15,003 nucleotides of DNA, taken from the NCBI RefSeq assembly GCF_963976135.1, contig NZ_CAXBKN010000078.1:1-15003 (forward strand), read 5' to 3'. The notes under the pieces are model-generated. The model saw nothing but the letters and a program-made list of their open reading frames with translations, was not told the DNA's origin and did not search any database. The stretch comes from Maricaulis sp963976135. GTDB taxonomy: Bacteria; Pseudomonadota; Alphaproteobacteria; Caulobacterales; Maricaulaceae. The position numbers and the translations under genes were made by a program. Below are positions 7,036 through 14,276 of the stretch, in pieces; within the stretch, counting starts at the first letter, position 1; each line of letters opens with the position of its first letter.

Positions 7036-7857
7036 GTGAAACATGTGTGGTTAGCAAGCGCTGCAGCGCTGGGTCTGATTGTCTCCGGCAGCGCCGGCAT
7101 TGCCGATGAAGCCGCCGATGCGGGGGCATTGGCCCGCGCCGCCGGCACGCATGGCGTAACGGTGCAGTATTCCGGATCGGTGCTGATCTTCCAGGTTGCC
7201 GATATCAGTATCAGCAGCGAATTCGCCGATGACACCTACCAGGCTGCCGCGCGCTTCACCGCCGCTGGCCTCGCCGCGCTCTTCACCGATGCTGACATCG
7301 AGGCCGGCGTGAGCGGTTATCGCGATGGCGCCGAGCTCCAGCCCTATCGCTACAGCCATCTCAATCACGCCAGCTCGAAGAATCGCGTCGTCGGCATCGA
7401 CTTCCCTGAGGGCATCGCCATGCCCGACGTCAATCCGCCCTTCGGCAATATGGGCGAACCGGCCGCGTCCGACGAGGACCGGATCGGCGCCCGGGACCCG
7501 ATTTCCACCCTGCTCGCCATGGGGCTCGGTGCGGTGTCGACGGGGAGCTCACGCTGTGATGGCCGCCTGCCGGTCTTCGATGGCCGTGCCCGCTATAATC
7601 TGCGCTTCGAGGATGGTGGCCGCCGGGATGTCCGCACCCGTGCCTGGAGCGGCGAGGCGCTGGTCTGCCGGGCCTATTACGAGCCGATTTCCGGCTATGA
7701 AGCCGATGAATTCCCGACCGCCGAGGATATTGCCGAACCGATCGATTTCTGGCTCGCTCCCATTAATGGCGGCGAATTCTATGTGCCGGTTAAAATCCGC
7801 ACCAATGCCGGTTTTGGCGGCGTCACTGTCTCGGCCCGCTCATTGGAAACCTACTGA
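7036..7857 (+). CDS. Exported DUF3108 domain protein
   Basis: This 273-residue protein has a Sec signal peptide (K2, hydrophobic core about 5-20, likely cleavage after A23 in AGIA-DE) and no later membrane segment, so it is expected in the periplasm. The mature part fits the alphaproteobacterial DUF3108 family: DPISTLL (154-160), a Cys-flanked R-LPVFDGRARYNL segment (C174, then 177-189), a second conserved Cys (C211) followed by YYEPISGY (214-221), and a C-terminal VKIRT strand. The two cysteines may form a disulfide. The function is unknown. I chose the GTG at 7036 because AAGGAG (7022-7027) sits 8 bases before it and the signal peptide begins there. An AT-rich TATATTAT (6973-6980) upstream could be its -10. 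It is divergent from rpmB. Confidence 0.85.
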   Translation: MKHVWLASAAALGLIVSGSAGIADEAADAGALARAAGTHGVTVQYSGSVLIFQVADISISSEFADDTYQAAARFTAAGLAALFTDADIEAGVSGYRDGAELQPYRYSHLNHASSKNRVVGIDFPEGIAMPDVNPPFGNMGEPAASDEDRIGARDPISTLLAMGLGAVSTGSSRCDGRLPVFDGRARYNLRFEDGGRRDVRTRAWSGEALVCRAYYEPISGYEADEFPTAEDIAEPIDFWLAPINGGEFYVPVKIRTNAGFGGVTVSARSLETY

Positions 7858-7925
7858 CCGCACCCGCCCCTCGCCGCCCCTGACCGGGTGGCCTAGACTT
7901 GTCCGACTCGATACGGGAGAGCGGC

Positions 7926-10541
7926 GTGACGACGCATCGCGACACCGACGGCCAGATCACCGCGGCCCTCGGTCCGACCAATACCGGCAAGACGCATCTG
8001 GCGGTCGAGCGCATGCTGGGCCGCGCCTCGGGCATGATCGGCCTGCCGCTGCGGCTGCTGGCGCGCGAAGTCTATGACCGTGTCGTCCGCGCCAAGGGGG
8101 CCGCCGCGGTCGCCCTGGTCACCGGCGAGGAGAAGATCGTGCCGAAATCGGCGCGCTACTTCATCTGCACCGCCGAGGCGATGCCCCTCAATCTCAATGT
8201 CGCCTTCATCGCCATTGACGAAGTCCAGCTCGCCGCCGATCCGGAGCGCGGCCATGTCTTCACCGACCGCATGCTGTATTGCCGCGGCAGTCAGGAGACC
8301 ATGCTGCTCGGTGCCGCCACGATGGGTCCATTGATCCGCGAGCTGATCCCCTCGGCGCATATCGAAACCCGCGAACGCTTCTCCCAGCTCGGCTATACCG
8401 GACCGGCCAAGCTGACGCGCCTGCCACGTCGCTCGGCGATCGTCGCCTTCTCGGCGGAGTCCGTCTACGCGATTGCCGAACTGATGCGGCGCCGGCGCGG
8501 CGGGGCCGCCGTCGTGATGGGCGGCCTGTCACCGCGCACCCGCAATGCCCAGGTCGAGCTGTATCAGTCCGGCGAAGTGGATTTCCTCGTCGCGACGGAT
8601 GCGATCGGCATGGGGCTGAACATGGATGTCGACCATGTCGCCTTTGCTGAGAGCCGCAAGTTCGACGGCCGCAAGCGCCGCCGCCTCAGCGCCGCCGAAC
8701 TGGCCCAGATCGCCGGCCGCGCCGGACGCTTCCGCAGCGATGGCACATTCGGCGAGACAGCCGATTGCGGCGCCTTCGATCCCGATCTGGTGCGACGGAT
8801 CGAGAATCACCAATTCGCACCCGTCACCAGGCTGCAATGGCGCAATCCCGATCTCGACGAGCGCTCGCTCGATAATCTGCTCATCTCGCTGGCCGAGCCG
8901 CCCGACCATCCGGCTCTGGAGCGGGCGCGCGAAGCGATTGACGAGCGCACCCTGGCCGTGCTCGCGTCTGATCCGGATGTCCGCGACCGCACCGCCTCCA
9001 TGGCGGGCGTGCGGCGTTTGTGGGACGCCTGCCGCCTGCCCGATTTCCGCAAGGTCACCATCGATGCCCATGCCAATCTGGTGCGGACGATTTTCATGCA
9101 TCTGACCGGGCCGGCCGGCCATCTGCCCGATGACTGGCTCAACGGGCATTTGCAGCGCCTCGACCGCACCGATGGCGAGGTCGATGTACTCGCCGCGCGC
9201 CTGACCCAGGTGCGCACCTGGGCCTATGCCGCTCACCGGCCCGACTGGACCGCCGATCCGGAGCAATGGCAGGAACGCACACGTGAAATCGAGGACGCGC
9301 TGTCTGACGCGCTGCACGAGAAACTGATGCAGCGCTTTGTCGACCGCCGCACCGGCGCGCTGATGAAGGGTTTGCGCGATGAGCGTGAAATGCTGGCCGG
9401 GGTCTCGCCCGAGGGCGAGGTGACGGTGGAAGGCCATTATGTCGGCCGGCTGGCCGGGCTTTCCTTCAAGCCCGACGCCCAGGGGCGCGAACTGGCCGCC
9501 CGGGCCCTGCGCTCGGCGGCGATCGAGGCGCTGCGCCCCGAGGTCAATCGCCGGCTCGGCGCCCTCGCCCGGGTCAACCGCGACGAGATCATATTCGGCG
9601 AGGACGGCGCGATCAGCTGGCTGGGCGAACCGGTCGCCCGGCTCATGGCCGGACCGGAGCCCTTGCGGCCAGCGGTCACCCTGGTCGGTGCGGAAATCGG
9701 CGCCGCAGAGGCGCGCGCCCGGGCGCGCTCCCATCTGGAACGCCTGGTGAGCCAGCTGGCGCAGGCGCGTCTGGCGCCCCTGCTGAGATTGCGCGACAGC
9801 GCCAATGGCGACGCGCTGGCCGGCCTCGCGAGCGGCATTGCCTGGCGGATGTTCGAAGCGGGCGGCGCCTTGCCACGGCTCGATGTCGGCGATGAAATCC
9901 AGGCCCTGTCGCCCTCCGAACGCCGCGCCCTGCGCGCGCTGGGCGTCGAGATCGGCGAACACATGATCTACCTTCCGGCCCTGATCAAGCCGGCCGCGGC
10001 CCGGCTCAACAGCCTGTTGCGCGCCATCCATGCCGGTGACACCCGGCCCGCCTGGCGGCCGGCACCGGGCCTGACCTCCCTGCCCCGTGACCACACACGC
10101 TCACCGGGCGAGCATATCGCTATCGGATATCAGCCCTGCGGCCCGCGCGCGGTGCGTTTCGACATTCTCGAACGGCTCGCCGACATGATCCGCGACGCCC
10201 GCACCGCTCAAGCCAAGGGACAGTTTGCGCTGACACCCGACATGACGGCCCTGCTGGGCTGTAATCTGGAGGATTTGCGCGGCATTCTCGGCTCGCTGGA
10301 CTATCGGCGCCTGCACAAGGGCAAGCCGCCCGGGCCGGATGCGGGGGAAATCTGGATGCGCCGGCGCCGTGCGCCGCGCGCCGCACCGGCCGCCCCCGCG
10401 GCAAGCCTGCCTGACGCCGATAATCCGTTTTCCGCCCTCGCCAGTCTGAGCTTCGCCCCGCCGCAGGCCCGGCGTGCCGCGGCCAGCGGCACCAAGCGCC
10501 GCAAACGCGGGCGGCCACCCAGACAGAAGGCGAGTTCATGA
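7926..10541 (+). CDS. Suv3-like DExH RNA helicase
   Basis: This 871-residue superfamily 2 helicase is related to mitochondrial SUV3. RecA-like domain 1 has Walker A GPTNTGKT (16-23) and the DEVQ box (98-101). Domain 2 has ATDAIGMGLN (223-232) and motif VI QIAGRAGR (261-268). A long helical C-terminal region follows, ending in a basic low-complexity tail (KRRKRGRPPR near 855-868) that could contact RNA. A role in RNA turnover is inferred from SUV3; the bacterial proteins are little studied. I start it at GTG 7926, because GGGAGA (7915-7920) is 5 bases upstream; an in-frame TTG at 7899 would add nine residues but has no good ribosome site. Its stop overlaps the S4 gene start as ATGA, so the two are translationally coupled. 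Confidence 0.92.
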   Translation: MTTHRDTDGQITAALGPTNTGKTHLAVERMLGRASGMIGLPLRLLAREVYDRVVRAKGAAAVALVTGEEKIVPKSARYFICTAEAMPLNLNVAFIAIDEVQLAADPERGHVFTDRMLYCRGSQETMLLGAATMGPLIRELIPSAHIETRERFSQLGYTGPAKLTRLPRRSAIVAFSAESVYAIAELMRRRRGGAAVVMGGLSPRTRNAQVELYQSGEVDFLVATDAIGMGLNMDVDHVAFAESRKFDGRKRRRLSAAELAQIAGRAGRFRSDGTFGETADCGAFDPDLVRRIENHQFAPVTRLQWRNPDLDERSLDNLLISLAEPPDHPALERAREAIDERTLAVLASDPDVRDRTASMAGVRRLWDACRLPDFRKVTIDAHANLVRTIFMHLTGPAGHLPDDWLNGHLQRLDRTDGEVDVLAARLTQVRTWAYAAHRPDWTADPEQWQERTREIEDALSDALHEKLMQRFVDRRTGALMKGLRDEREMLAGVSPEGEVTVEGHYVGRLAGLSFKPDAQGRELAARALRSAAIEALRPEVNRRLGALARVNRDEIIFGEDGAISWLGEPVARLMAGPEPLRPAVTLVGAEIGAAEARARARSHLERLVSQLAQARLAPLLRLRDSANGDALAGLASGIAWRMFEAGGALPRLDVGDEIQALSPSERRALRALGVEIGEHMIYLPALIKPAAARLNSLLRAIHAGDTRPAWRPAPGLTSLPRDHTRSPGEHIAIGYQPCGPRAVRFDILERLADMIRDARTAQAKGQFALTPDMTALLGCNLEDLRGILGSLDYRRLHKGKPPGPDAGEIWMRRRRAPRAAPAAPAASLPDADNPFSALASLSFAPPQARRAAASGTKRRKRGRPPRQKASS

Positions 10542-10897
10542 GCGAGATGGCCGAAGGGCAAAGGATTGATCTCTGGCTCTGGCACGCCCGATTCTTCAAG
10601 ACCCGGAGCCTGGCCACCACAATTGTCGCCAAGGGCCGGATTCGGGTGAGCTCCAACGGGCTGACCCGGCGGATATCGAAGCCGGCGACACTCGTCCGCG
10701 CAGGCGACACATTGACGCTGGTGCGAAACGGTTCGATTGTCTGCGTCACCATTCTGGCGCTTGCCGAACGGCGCGGCAATGCCACGCAGGCGCAGGCGCT
10801 CTACCAAATACCGGACGATGCGCCGCAGGAAACAGGCCTGCCCGGTGCAAGGCCGGAACAGAAAAACGGAAGCCATGACCGTGTCAGCGCCCGATAG
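10538..10897 (+). CDS. S4-domain RNA-binding protein (HslR/Hsp15-like)
   Basis: This 119-residue protein has an S4 RNA-binding domain at about residues 8-66: R-I-D-L-W-L-W-H-A-R-F (9-19), then F-K-T-R-S-L-A and the K-G-R-I-R-V strand. This is the fold of heat-shock protein Hsp15, which in E. coli binds stalled 50S subunits carrying peptidyl-tRNA. The C-terminal 40 residues are polar and probably flexible. It overlaps the helicase by four bases (ATGA), and that coupling of helicase and S4 protein is common in alphaproteobacteria, suggesting a shared RNA role. The TerB-like gene follows after 14 bp. Fold is secure; the specific ribosome-rescue role is inferred. Confidence 0.9.
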   Translation: MSEMAEGQRIDLWLWHARFFKTRSLATTIVAKGRIRVSSNGLTRRISKPATLVRAGDTLTLVRNGSIVCVTILALAERRGNATQAQALYQIPDDAPQETGLPGARPEQKNGSHDRVSAR

Positions 10898-10911
10898 GCT
10901 GGAGCCCGCCC

Positions 10912-11361
10912 ATGTTTGACAAGCTGAAACAGATTTTCGGGCGAGACCCCGTGACACCGCGGCCCGAACTCGACCCCCATATTGCTGCAACGGCGCTGCT
11001 CGTGGAGGCCGCCCTCGCCGACGGTATTTATGCCGATTGCGAGCAGGATCAGATCCGGGACATCCTCACCGCAGCATTCCTGCTCGAGCCCGCTGCGGCC
11101 GAGAAGGTGCTGGACCAGGCTGAGGAATTGGCCGAGGGGGCGATCGATCATCACCGCTTCACCAAAGTCGTGAAAGTCTGCCTGAGCGAGCAGGAGCGCG
11201 TCGCCCTGATCGAGCAATTATGGATGGTCGCCCTTGCCGATGGCGAAAAATCACCCTTCGAGGACGCTTTCGTGCGCCGCATTGCGCCCCTGCTTGGAAT
11301 TGATGACCGCGAGCGGATTTTTGCCCGCGCCCGTGCGGAAGCCAAGGTCCGCACCCGTTGA
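10912..11361 (+). CDS. TerB-family (tellurite resistance-like) protein
   Basis: This 149-residue, all-helical protein without signal peptide has two copies of the A-L-A-D-G motif, at 34-38 and 107-111. They mark the paired metal-binding helices of the TerB/DjlA N-terminal fold. Acidic residues follow each motif (D42, E44; E112, E117, D118). TerB-like domains bind divalent metal and occur in stress-linked or membrane-associated complexes; most single-domain members have no proven role, and tellurite resistance should not be assumed. The start is supported by GGAG (10901-10904) 7 bases before ATG. It sits between the S4 gene (14 bp) and fdxA (62 bp) on the same strand and is probably part of that operon. 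Confidence 0.85.
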   Translation: MFDKLKQIFGRDPVTPRPELDPHIAATALLVEAALADGIYADCEQDQIRDILTAAFLLEPAAAEKVLDQAEELAEGAIDHHRFTKVVKVCLSEQERVALIEQLWMVALADGEKSPFEDAFVRRIAPLLGIDDRERIFARARAEAKVRTR

Positions 11362-11423
11362 CAAAATCGAGCCGGCAGCCCATGTCGGCCTCGACCTGCT
11401 AATCCCCTGCATGACCGGTAACC

Positions 11424-11765
11424 ATGACCTATATCGTCACTGACGCTTGCGTACGCTGCAAATATACTGATTGCGTCGAAGTGTGTCCCGTGGACTGTTT
11501 CTACGAGGGCGAGAATTTTCTCGTCATCCATCCGGACGAGTGCATTGATTGCGGTGTTTGCGAGCCGGAATGCCCGGTCGAGGCGATCAAGCCCGATACC
11601 GAGGATGACCCGGACGGGAAGTGGCTGGCGATCAATTCGAAATTCGCCGAGACCTGGCCCAATATCACCGTCCGCAAGGATGCGCCCGCCGATGCCGATG
11701 CCCTGGCGGAAGAAACCGGTAAGTATGAAAAATATTTCTCGGAAAAACCCGGGTCCGGCGACTGA
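11424..11765 (+). CDS. fdxA: 7Fe ferredoxin FdxA (3Fe-4S / 4Fe-4S)
   Basis: This 113-residue soluble electron carrier is of the Azotobacter ferredoxin I type. By alignment with that protein, C9, C17 and C50 should bind the 3Fe-4S cluster and C21, C40, C43 and C46 the 4Fe-4S cluster; C12 and C25 correspond to the extra cysteines of the family. A C-terminal extension (about 58-113) with the KWLAINSKFAETWPNIT segment is typical of the long alphaproteobacterial FdxA. The redox partner is not known here. The Shine-Dalgarno is weak. fdxA directly before carD is a conserved alphaproteobacterial order. The 62-bp gap upstream may hold its own promoter, but I find no convincing one. Confidence 0.96.
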   Translation: MTYIVTDACVRCKYTDCVEVCPVDCFYEGENFLVIHPDECIDCGVCEPECPVEAIKPDTEDDPDGKWLAINSKFAETWPNITVRKDAPADADALAEETGKYEKYFSEKPGSGD

Positions 11766-11792
11766 ATCTTGCCGGATCACACGCGCTAGCGT

Positions 11793-11827
11793 TTGGATTT
11801 CACGTTATTTTGTGATATGTAAGTCAC
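11793..11827 (+). promoter_or_regulatory. Possible carD promoter with alternating TCAC/GTGA half-sites
   Basis: TTGGAT (11793-11798) and TATGTA (11816-11821) with a 17-bp spacer are a weak sigma-70-like pair. Laid over them is TCAC-N8-GTGA-N8-TCAC (11800-11827), three half-sites of alternating orientation at a 12-bp period. The half-sites resemble CRP/FNR-type halves, but the 8-bp spacing is wrong for the classic TGTGA-N6-TCACA site. The region 11766-11999 has no gene and would form a long carD leader. Confidence 0.3.
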
Positions 11828-11999
11828 ATTGATGGGCAGCGCGTCTGGTGCGGCCCGCTTTTCTACGTGGTGGTTCACACACAAATTTTGTCGATCTCGA
11901 AGCCGGATGGGTGCCGGAACTTCTTTGAGAACGCTCGGCAGGTTTTTGTGCCCGATCAGCAATTAGCAGCCGCGTGAAGAGCCTAGCGAGAGTGTATCA

Positions 12000-12518
12000 A
12001 TGACGAAGAAAACCGCCAACGACAACAGATCTTTCAAACAAGGCGATTTCATTGTCTACCCGGCCCATGGTGTGGGTCAGGTATCCGGCGTTGAGAAAGA
12101 TTCGGTCGCAGGTTTCGAAATCGAAGTTTACGTCGTGACCTTCGAACAGGATAAAATGACCTTGCGGGTGCCAACCGCAAAAGCCGATGTCTCCGGCATG
12201 CGCCCGCTCTCGAGCGACCGCATCGTCAAGGACGCGCTCAAGACCCTCAAGGGCAAGGCCCGGGTCAAGCGCACCATGTGGAGCCGCCGGGCCCAGGAAT
12301 ATGAAGCCAAGATCAATTCCGGCGATCTGATCATGATTGCTGAAGTTGTCCGCGACCTGCACCGCGCCGAAGACCAGCCGGAGCAGTCCTATTCGGAGCG
12401 CCAGCTGTATGAATCCGCTGTCGATCGCATGGTTCGCGAACTGGCCGCGGTCGAGAATATTGAACATGAAAAGGCGCGCGACCTCCTGTCCGCCTCGCTG
12501 ATCAAGAAAGCCGCCTAG
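12000..12518 (+). CDS. carD: CarD-family transcriptional regulator (CdnL)
   Basis: This 172-residue protein binds the RNA polymerase beta subunit and stabilises open promoter complexes, notably at rRNA and growth-related promoters; the Caulobacter homologue is CdnL. The N-terminal RNA-polymerase-interacting, Tudor-like domain spans about 12-72 (FKQGDFIVYPAHGVG). The C-terminal helical domain follows, with W94 in the MWSRR motif matching the DNA-wedging tryptophan of mycobacterial CarD, then SGDLIMIAEVVRDLH (107-121). Length is usual. The ATG at 12000 has only a weak GAGAG upstream, preceded by a 234-bp intergenic region that probably contains its own promoter. A clear intrinsic terminator follows 46 bp after the stop. 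Confidence 0.96.
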   Translation: MTKKTANDNRSFKQGDFIVYPAHGVGQVSGVEKDSVAGFEIEVYVVTFEQDKMTLRVPTAKADVSGMRPLSSDRIVKDALKTLKGKARVKRTMWSRRAQEYEAKINSGDLIMIAEVVRDLHRAEDQPEQSYSERQLYESAVDRMVRELAAVENIEHEKARDLLSASLIKKAA

Positions 12519-12563
12519 GCTCTTCCCGGCGAGAAATGGCAGACACGACGCCTGTTGAGGAAG

Positions 12564-12590
12564 ACGCCCGGCCCTGTGCCGGGCGTTTTT
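12564..12590 (+). terminator. Intrinsic terminator after carD
   Basis: A perfect 9-bp stem ACGCCCGGC / GCCGGGCGT with a 5-base loop is followed directly by a run of T residues (12586-12590). It lies 46 bp past the carD stop codon in the correct orientation. Confidence 0.92.
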
Positions 12591-12609
12591 CGTTCAGGGC
12601 CCGGTTCAA

Positions 12610-12631
12610 GGGCGGGATCTGGGCGGGATCT
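12610..12631. repeat. Tandem repeat, 2 x 11 bp
   Basis: GGGCGGGATCT occurs twice back to back without mismatch, in the non-coding gap between the carD terminator and the end of the nuclease-like gene. Confidence 0.85.
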
Positions 12632-12668
12632 GGACTGGAGATGAACTGGACAAGGTCTGTCCTGAGAT

Positions 12669-12704
12669 GCAGGCCTCGAGCTCAGTGCAGGCCTCGAGCC
12701 CAGT
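12669..12704. repeat. Tandem repeat, 2 x 18 bp
   Basis: TGCAGGCCTCGAGCTCAG is followed at once by a second copy with one change (T to C at position 15). A degenerate third fragment (TGCGGGGCTCAG, 12705-12716) abuts it and reaches the stop codon of the minus-strand nuclease-like gene. Apart from these repeats the gap 12591-12717 holds nothing I can identify. Confidence 0.85.
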
Positions 12705-12717
12705 GCGGGGCTCAGCC

Positions 12718-13485
12718 TCAGCCTCCATCGTCCAGCAGCTCGATCCGTTCGGGATGATCGATCCGCATCAAGGGTCCATTCTCCGACTCGATCCAGCCGC
12801 GCACGCGGATGCGCTGACCGTTGAGCTCCGCCAGCGGACGGCCCGCCTCCTCGAAGGCCGCCTCATCGCGCGCCTCGACCACCACGGTGAAGTCGGTGCG
12901 GTAGTCGAGCCCAAAATTGATATAGGTCCGGCCTGATTGCAGCCGGGTCACATCCACCACACGCCCCTCGACCAGCTGAATCGAGCCGATATCCTGGGCC
13001 AGGGCATCGGGGTGAGTGTCGCGGATCCGGTAGGCCGGATTACGCCACAGGCCGGCACGCCCGGCACGGGCCTGCGCTTCGATCAGAAGCAAAGGCGCCG
13101 CCGCCTGCCGGTTTCCAGCATGCGTCAGCACGCGCGCCAGCCCCGCCGACACCATTTCCGCCTGCACCCAGTGATCCTCGCCGTCAGCCGGTCGATAGAC
13201 CTGGGCGAGCGCCCGGTCATAGCGGTCGCGCTGCAAGCCATCATAGCTCAGCCTCACATTCTCTCCCTCCAGCCGGGCCTGCAGCCAGCTGGCCGCAGAC
13301 GCTTCATCCGGCGCATCGAGCTCCGCCAGCCGGACCTCAAGCGCTCCATCGGACGTGTCCAGCAAAAGGCTGAGCGGACCGGAGACTCCTGTCACCTGTC
13401 CGGTTTCGCCCGCTTCGAAGCCGGGTTGCGGCGCCCCGCATGCCATCACCAATAGCATTGCCGCCAGTTTGAAGATGTCAGGCAT
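12718..13485 (-). CDS. Staphylococcal-nuclease-like lipoprotein, probably catalytically impaired
   Basis: This 255-residue protein has a lipoprotein signal (LLVMAC, lipidated Cys16), then a thermonuclease/SNase-like OB-fold domain (about 27-150) and a second beta-rich domain (about 180-250: EGRVVDV, YINFGLDYRTDFTV, IRVRGWI). The latter is typical of alphaproteobacterial thermonuclease-family proteins. Compared with S. aureus nuclease, R52 (R35), D57 (D40) and R91 (R87) are kept. The DGDT calcium motif is replaced by S-G-P-L (35-38), and the catalytic Glu (E43) position is D60. Activity is therefore doubtful. I start it at ATG 13485, preceded by GGAGGAGG. The upstream in-frame ATG at 13545 overlaps the candidate -10 and lacks a signal-peptide rationale. 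Confidence 0.85.
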   Translation of the reverse strand: MPDIFKLAAMLLVMACGAPQPGFEAGETGQVTGVSGPLSLLLDTSDGALEVRLAELDAPDEASAASWLQARLEGENVRLSYDGLQRDRYDRALAQVYRPADGEDHWVQAEMVSAGLARVLTHAGNRQAAAPLLLIEAQARAGRAGLWRNPAYRIRDTHPDALAQDIGSIQLVEGRVVDVTRLQSGRTYINFGLDYRTDFTVVVEARDEAAFEEAGRPLAELNGQRIRVRGWIESENGPLMRIDHPERIELLDDGG

Positions 13486-13491
13486 GTCCTC

Positions 13492-13524
13492 CTCCACCAG
13501 ATATTTGCTGGCTCCACCAGATAT
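13492..13524 (-). repeat. Duplicated 13-bp element in the nuclease-gene leader
   Basis: Read on the minus strand, ATATCTGGTGGAG occurs twice (13524-13512 and 13504-13492) at a 20-bp period, just before the start codon. Each copy carries a GGTGGAG core resembling a Shine-Dalgarno. Both would lie in the transcribed leader if the promoter at 13537-13564 is used. Confidence 0.8.
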
Positions 13525-13536
13525 ATGATCGACACC

Positions 13537-13564
13537 ATGATACACTCTTAGATTGCTTTTTCAA
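13537..13564 (-). promoter_or_regulatory. Sigma-70-like promoter of the nuclease-like lipoprotein
   Basis: On the minus strand TTGAAA (13564-13559) and TATCAT (13542-13537) are separated by 16 bp, each five of six to consensus. Transcription would begin near 13530, about 45 nt before the ATG at 13485. This supports the shorter start. Confidence 0.6.
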
Positions 13565-13585
13565 GATGCAACCCGTGCGGGAGGC

Positions 13586-13626
13586 GACAGCTCGCCGCTG
13601 TCACGCGCGGCCGGCGCGGCGCCGGC
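13586..13626. promoter_or_regulatory. Two 17-nt dyads in the divergent intergenic region
   Basis: GACAGC-N5-GCTGTC (13586-13602) and GCCGGCGC-N1-GCGCCGGC (13610-13626) lie 24 bp apart centre to centre. They sit between the nuclease-like gene's -35 and the chemoreceptor gene. They could be operators for either gene, but the second is GC-only and might be chance in this GC-rich DNA. Confidence 0.35.
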
Positions 13627-13690
13627 GTTTACCAATCCTTTCATCCTCAGCCGCTAGCTCTACAGGAGATATTGATCAGGGATTCGCGAC

Positions 13691-14248
13691 ATGACCGCCC
13701 ACGCCTATAATCACGACACAGAAAAACAGGATGACCGCAGCGGCGCGGCCAACGCCGCCCGGGCGATCGCGGAATCGATCAGCGAGACTGCCGCACGTGC
13801 CTCGCAAGGTGCCGACGCGGCCCAGATTGCGCGCGATACGATGGATCAGATCGAGGAATCGAGCCAGGTGCTCGAGCGCCGGGTCGAGGCCCTCACCGAT
13901 GCCTCCAAGCGCATCAACGCCATCCTCACGACGATTGAAGCGATCGCCAGCCAGACCAATCTGCTGGCGCTGAACGCCACGATCGAAGCAGCCCGGGCTG
14001 GCGAAGCCGGTCGCGGTTTTGCCGTCGTCGCAGGCGAAGTGAAAGCCCTGGCCGGCCAGACCGCCAAGGCCACCGAAGACATTGCCGCACGCATTTCGGC
14101 CCTCGACAATGAGGTGAAGGAAATCCTCGACGGCGTACGTGGTTCCGGCGTCTCGGTCGCCCGCGGCAAGGAAGCCGTCGACCAGATGACCCGCGCCACA
14201 CAGGAAGTCTCGCACCAGCTCAACCGGATCCGCGACCAGGTGCGCTGA
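13691..14248 (+). CDS. Soluble methyl-accepting chemotaxis protein signalling module
   Basis: This 185-residue protein has no signal peptide, membrane segment, HAMP or sensor domain. It consists of an antiparallel coiled coil whose hairpin tip matches the highly conserved receptor signalling region: I-A-S-Q-T-N-L-L-A-L-N-A-T-I-E-A-A-R-A-G (85-104), then GEAGRGFAVVAGEVKALA (104-121). This tip binds CheA and CheW in chemosensory arrays. About 80 residues flank each side, so the arms are short. An in-frame TGA at 13673 rules out an upstream extension on the plus strand, and the Shine-Dalgarno is modest (AGGGA, 13678-13682). A terminator follows. It could be a cytoplasmic receptor that senses through a partner, or a truncated remnant kept as an adaptor. 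Confidence 0.9.
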   Translation: MTAHAYNHDTEKQDDRSGAANAARAIAESISETAARASQGADAAQIARDTMDQIEESSQVLERRVEALTDASKRINAILTTIEAIASQTNLLALNATIEAARAGEAGRGFAVVAGEVKALAGQTAKATEDIAARISALDNEVKEILDGVRGSGVSVARGKEAVDQMTRATQEVSHQLNRIRDQVR

Positions 14249-14276
14249 GCCGCCAGGCCGGCAATAAACGAAACAG

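Noticed and set aside
8529..10094. A 521-codon open frame on the minus strand inside the helicase gene
   Set aside because: It is fully covered by the Suv3-like helicase with intact motifs; the antisense product shows no recognisable domain.
11358..11363. Perfect TTGACA overlapping the TerB gene stop, possible fdxA promoter
   Set aside because: No -10-like hexamer is present at 16-18 bp spacing, so a promoter call is not supported.
11811..11828. CRP/FNR site TGTGA...TCACA upstream of carD
   Set aside because: The spacer is 8 bp rather than the 6 bp of the classic site; kept only as an unassigned half-site array.
12536..12757. Small open frame after carD
   Set aside because: It contains the carD terminator and the tandem repeats, and has no ribosome site or family resemblance.
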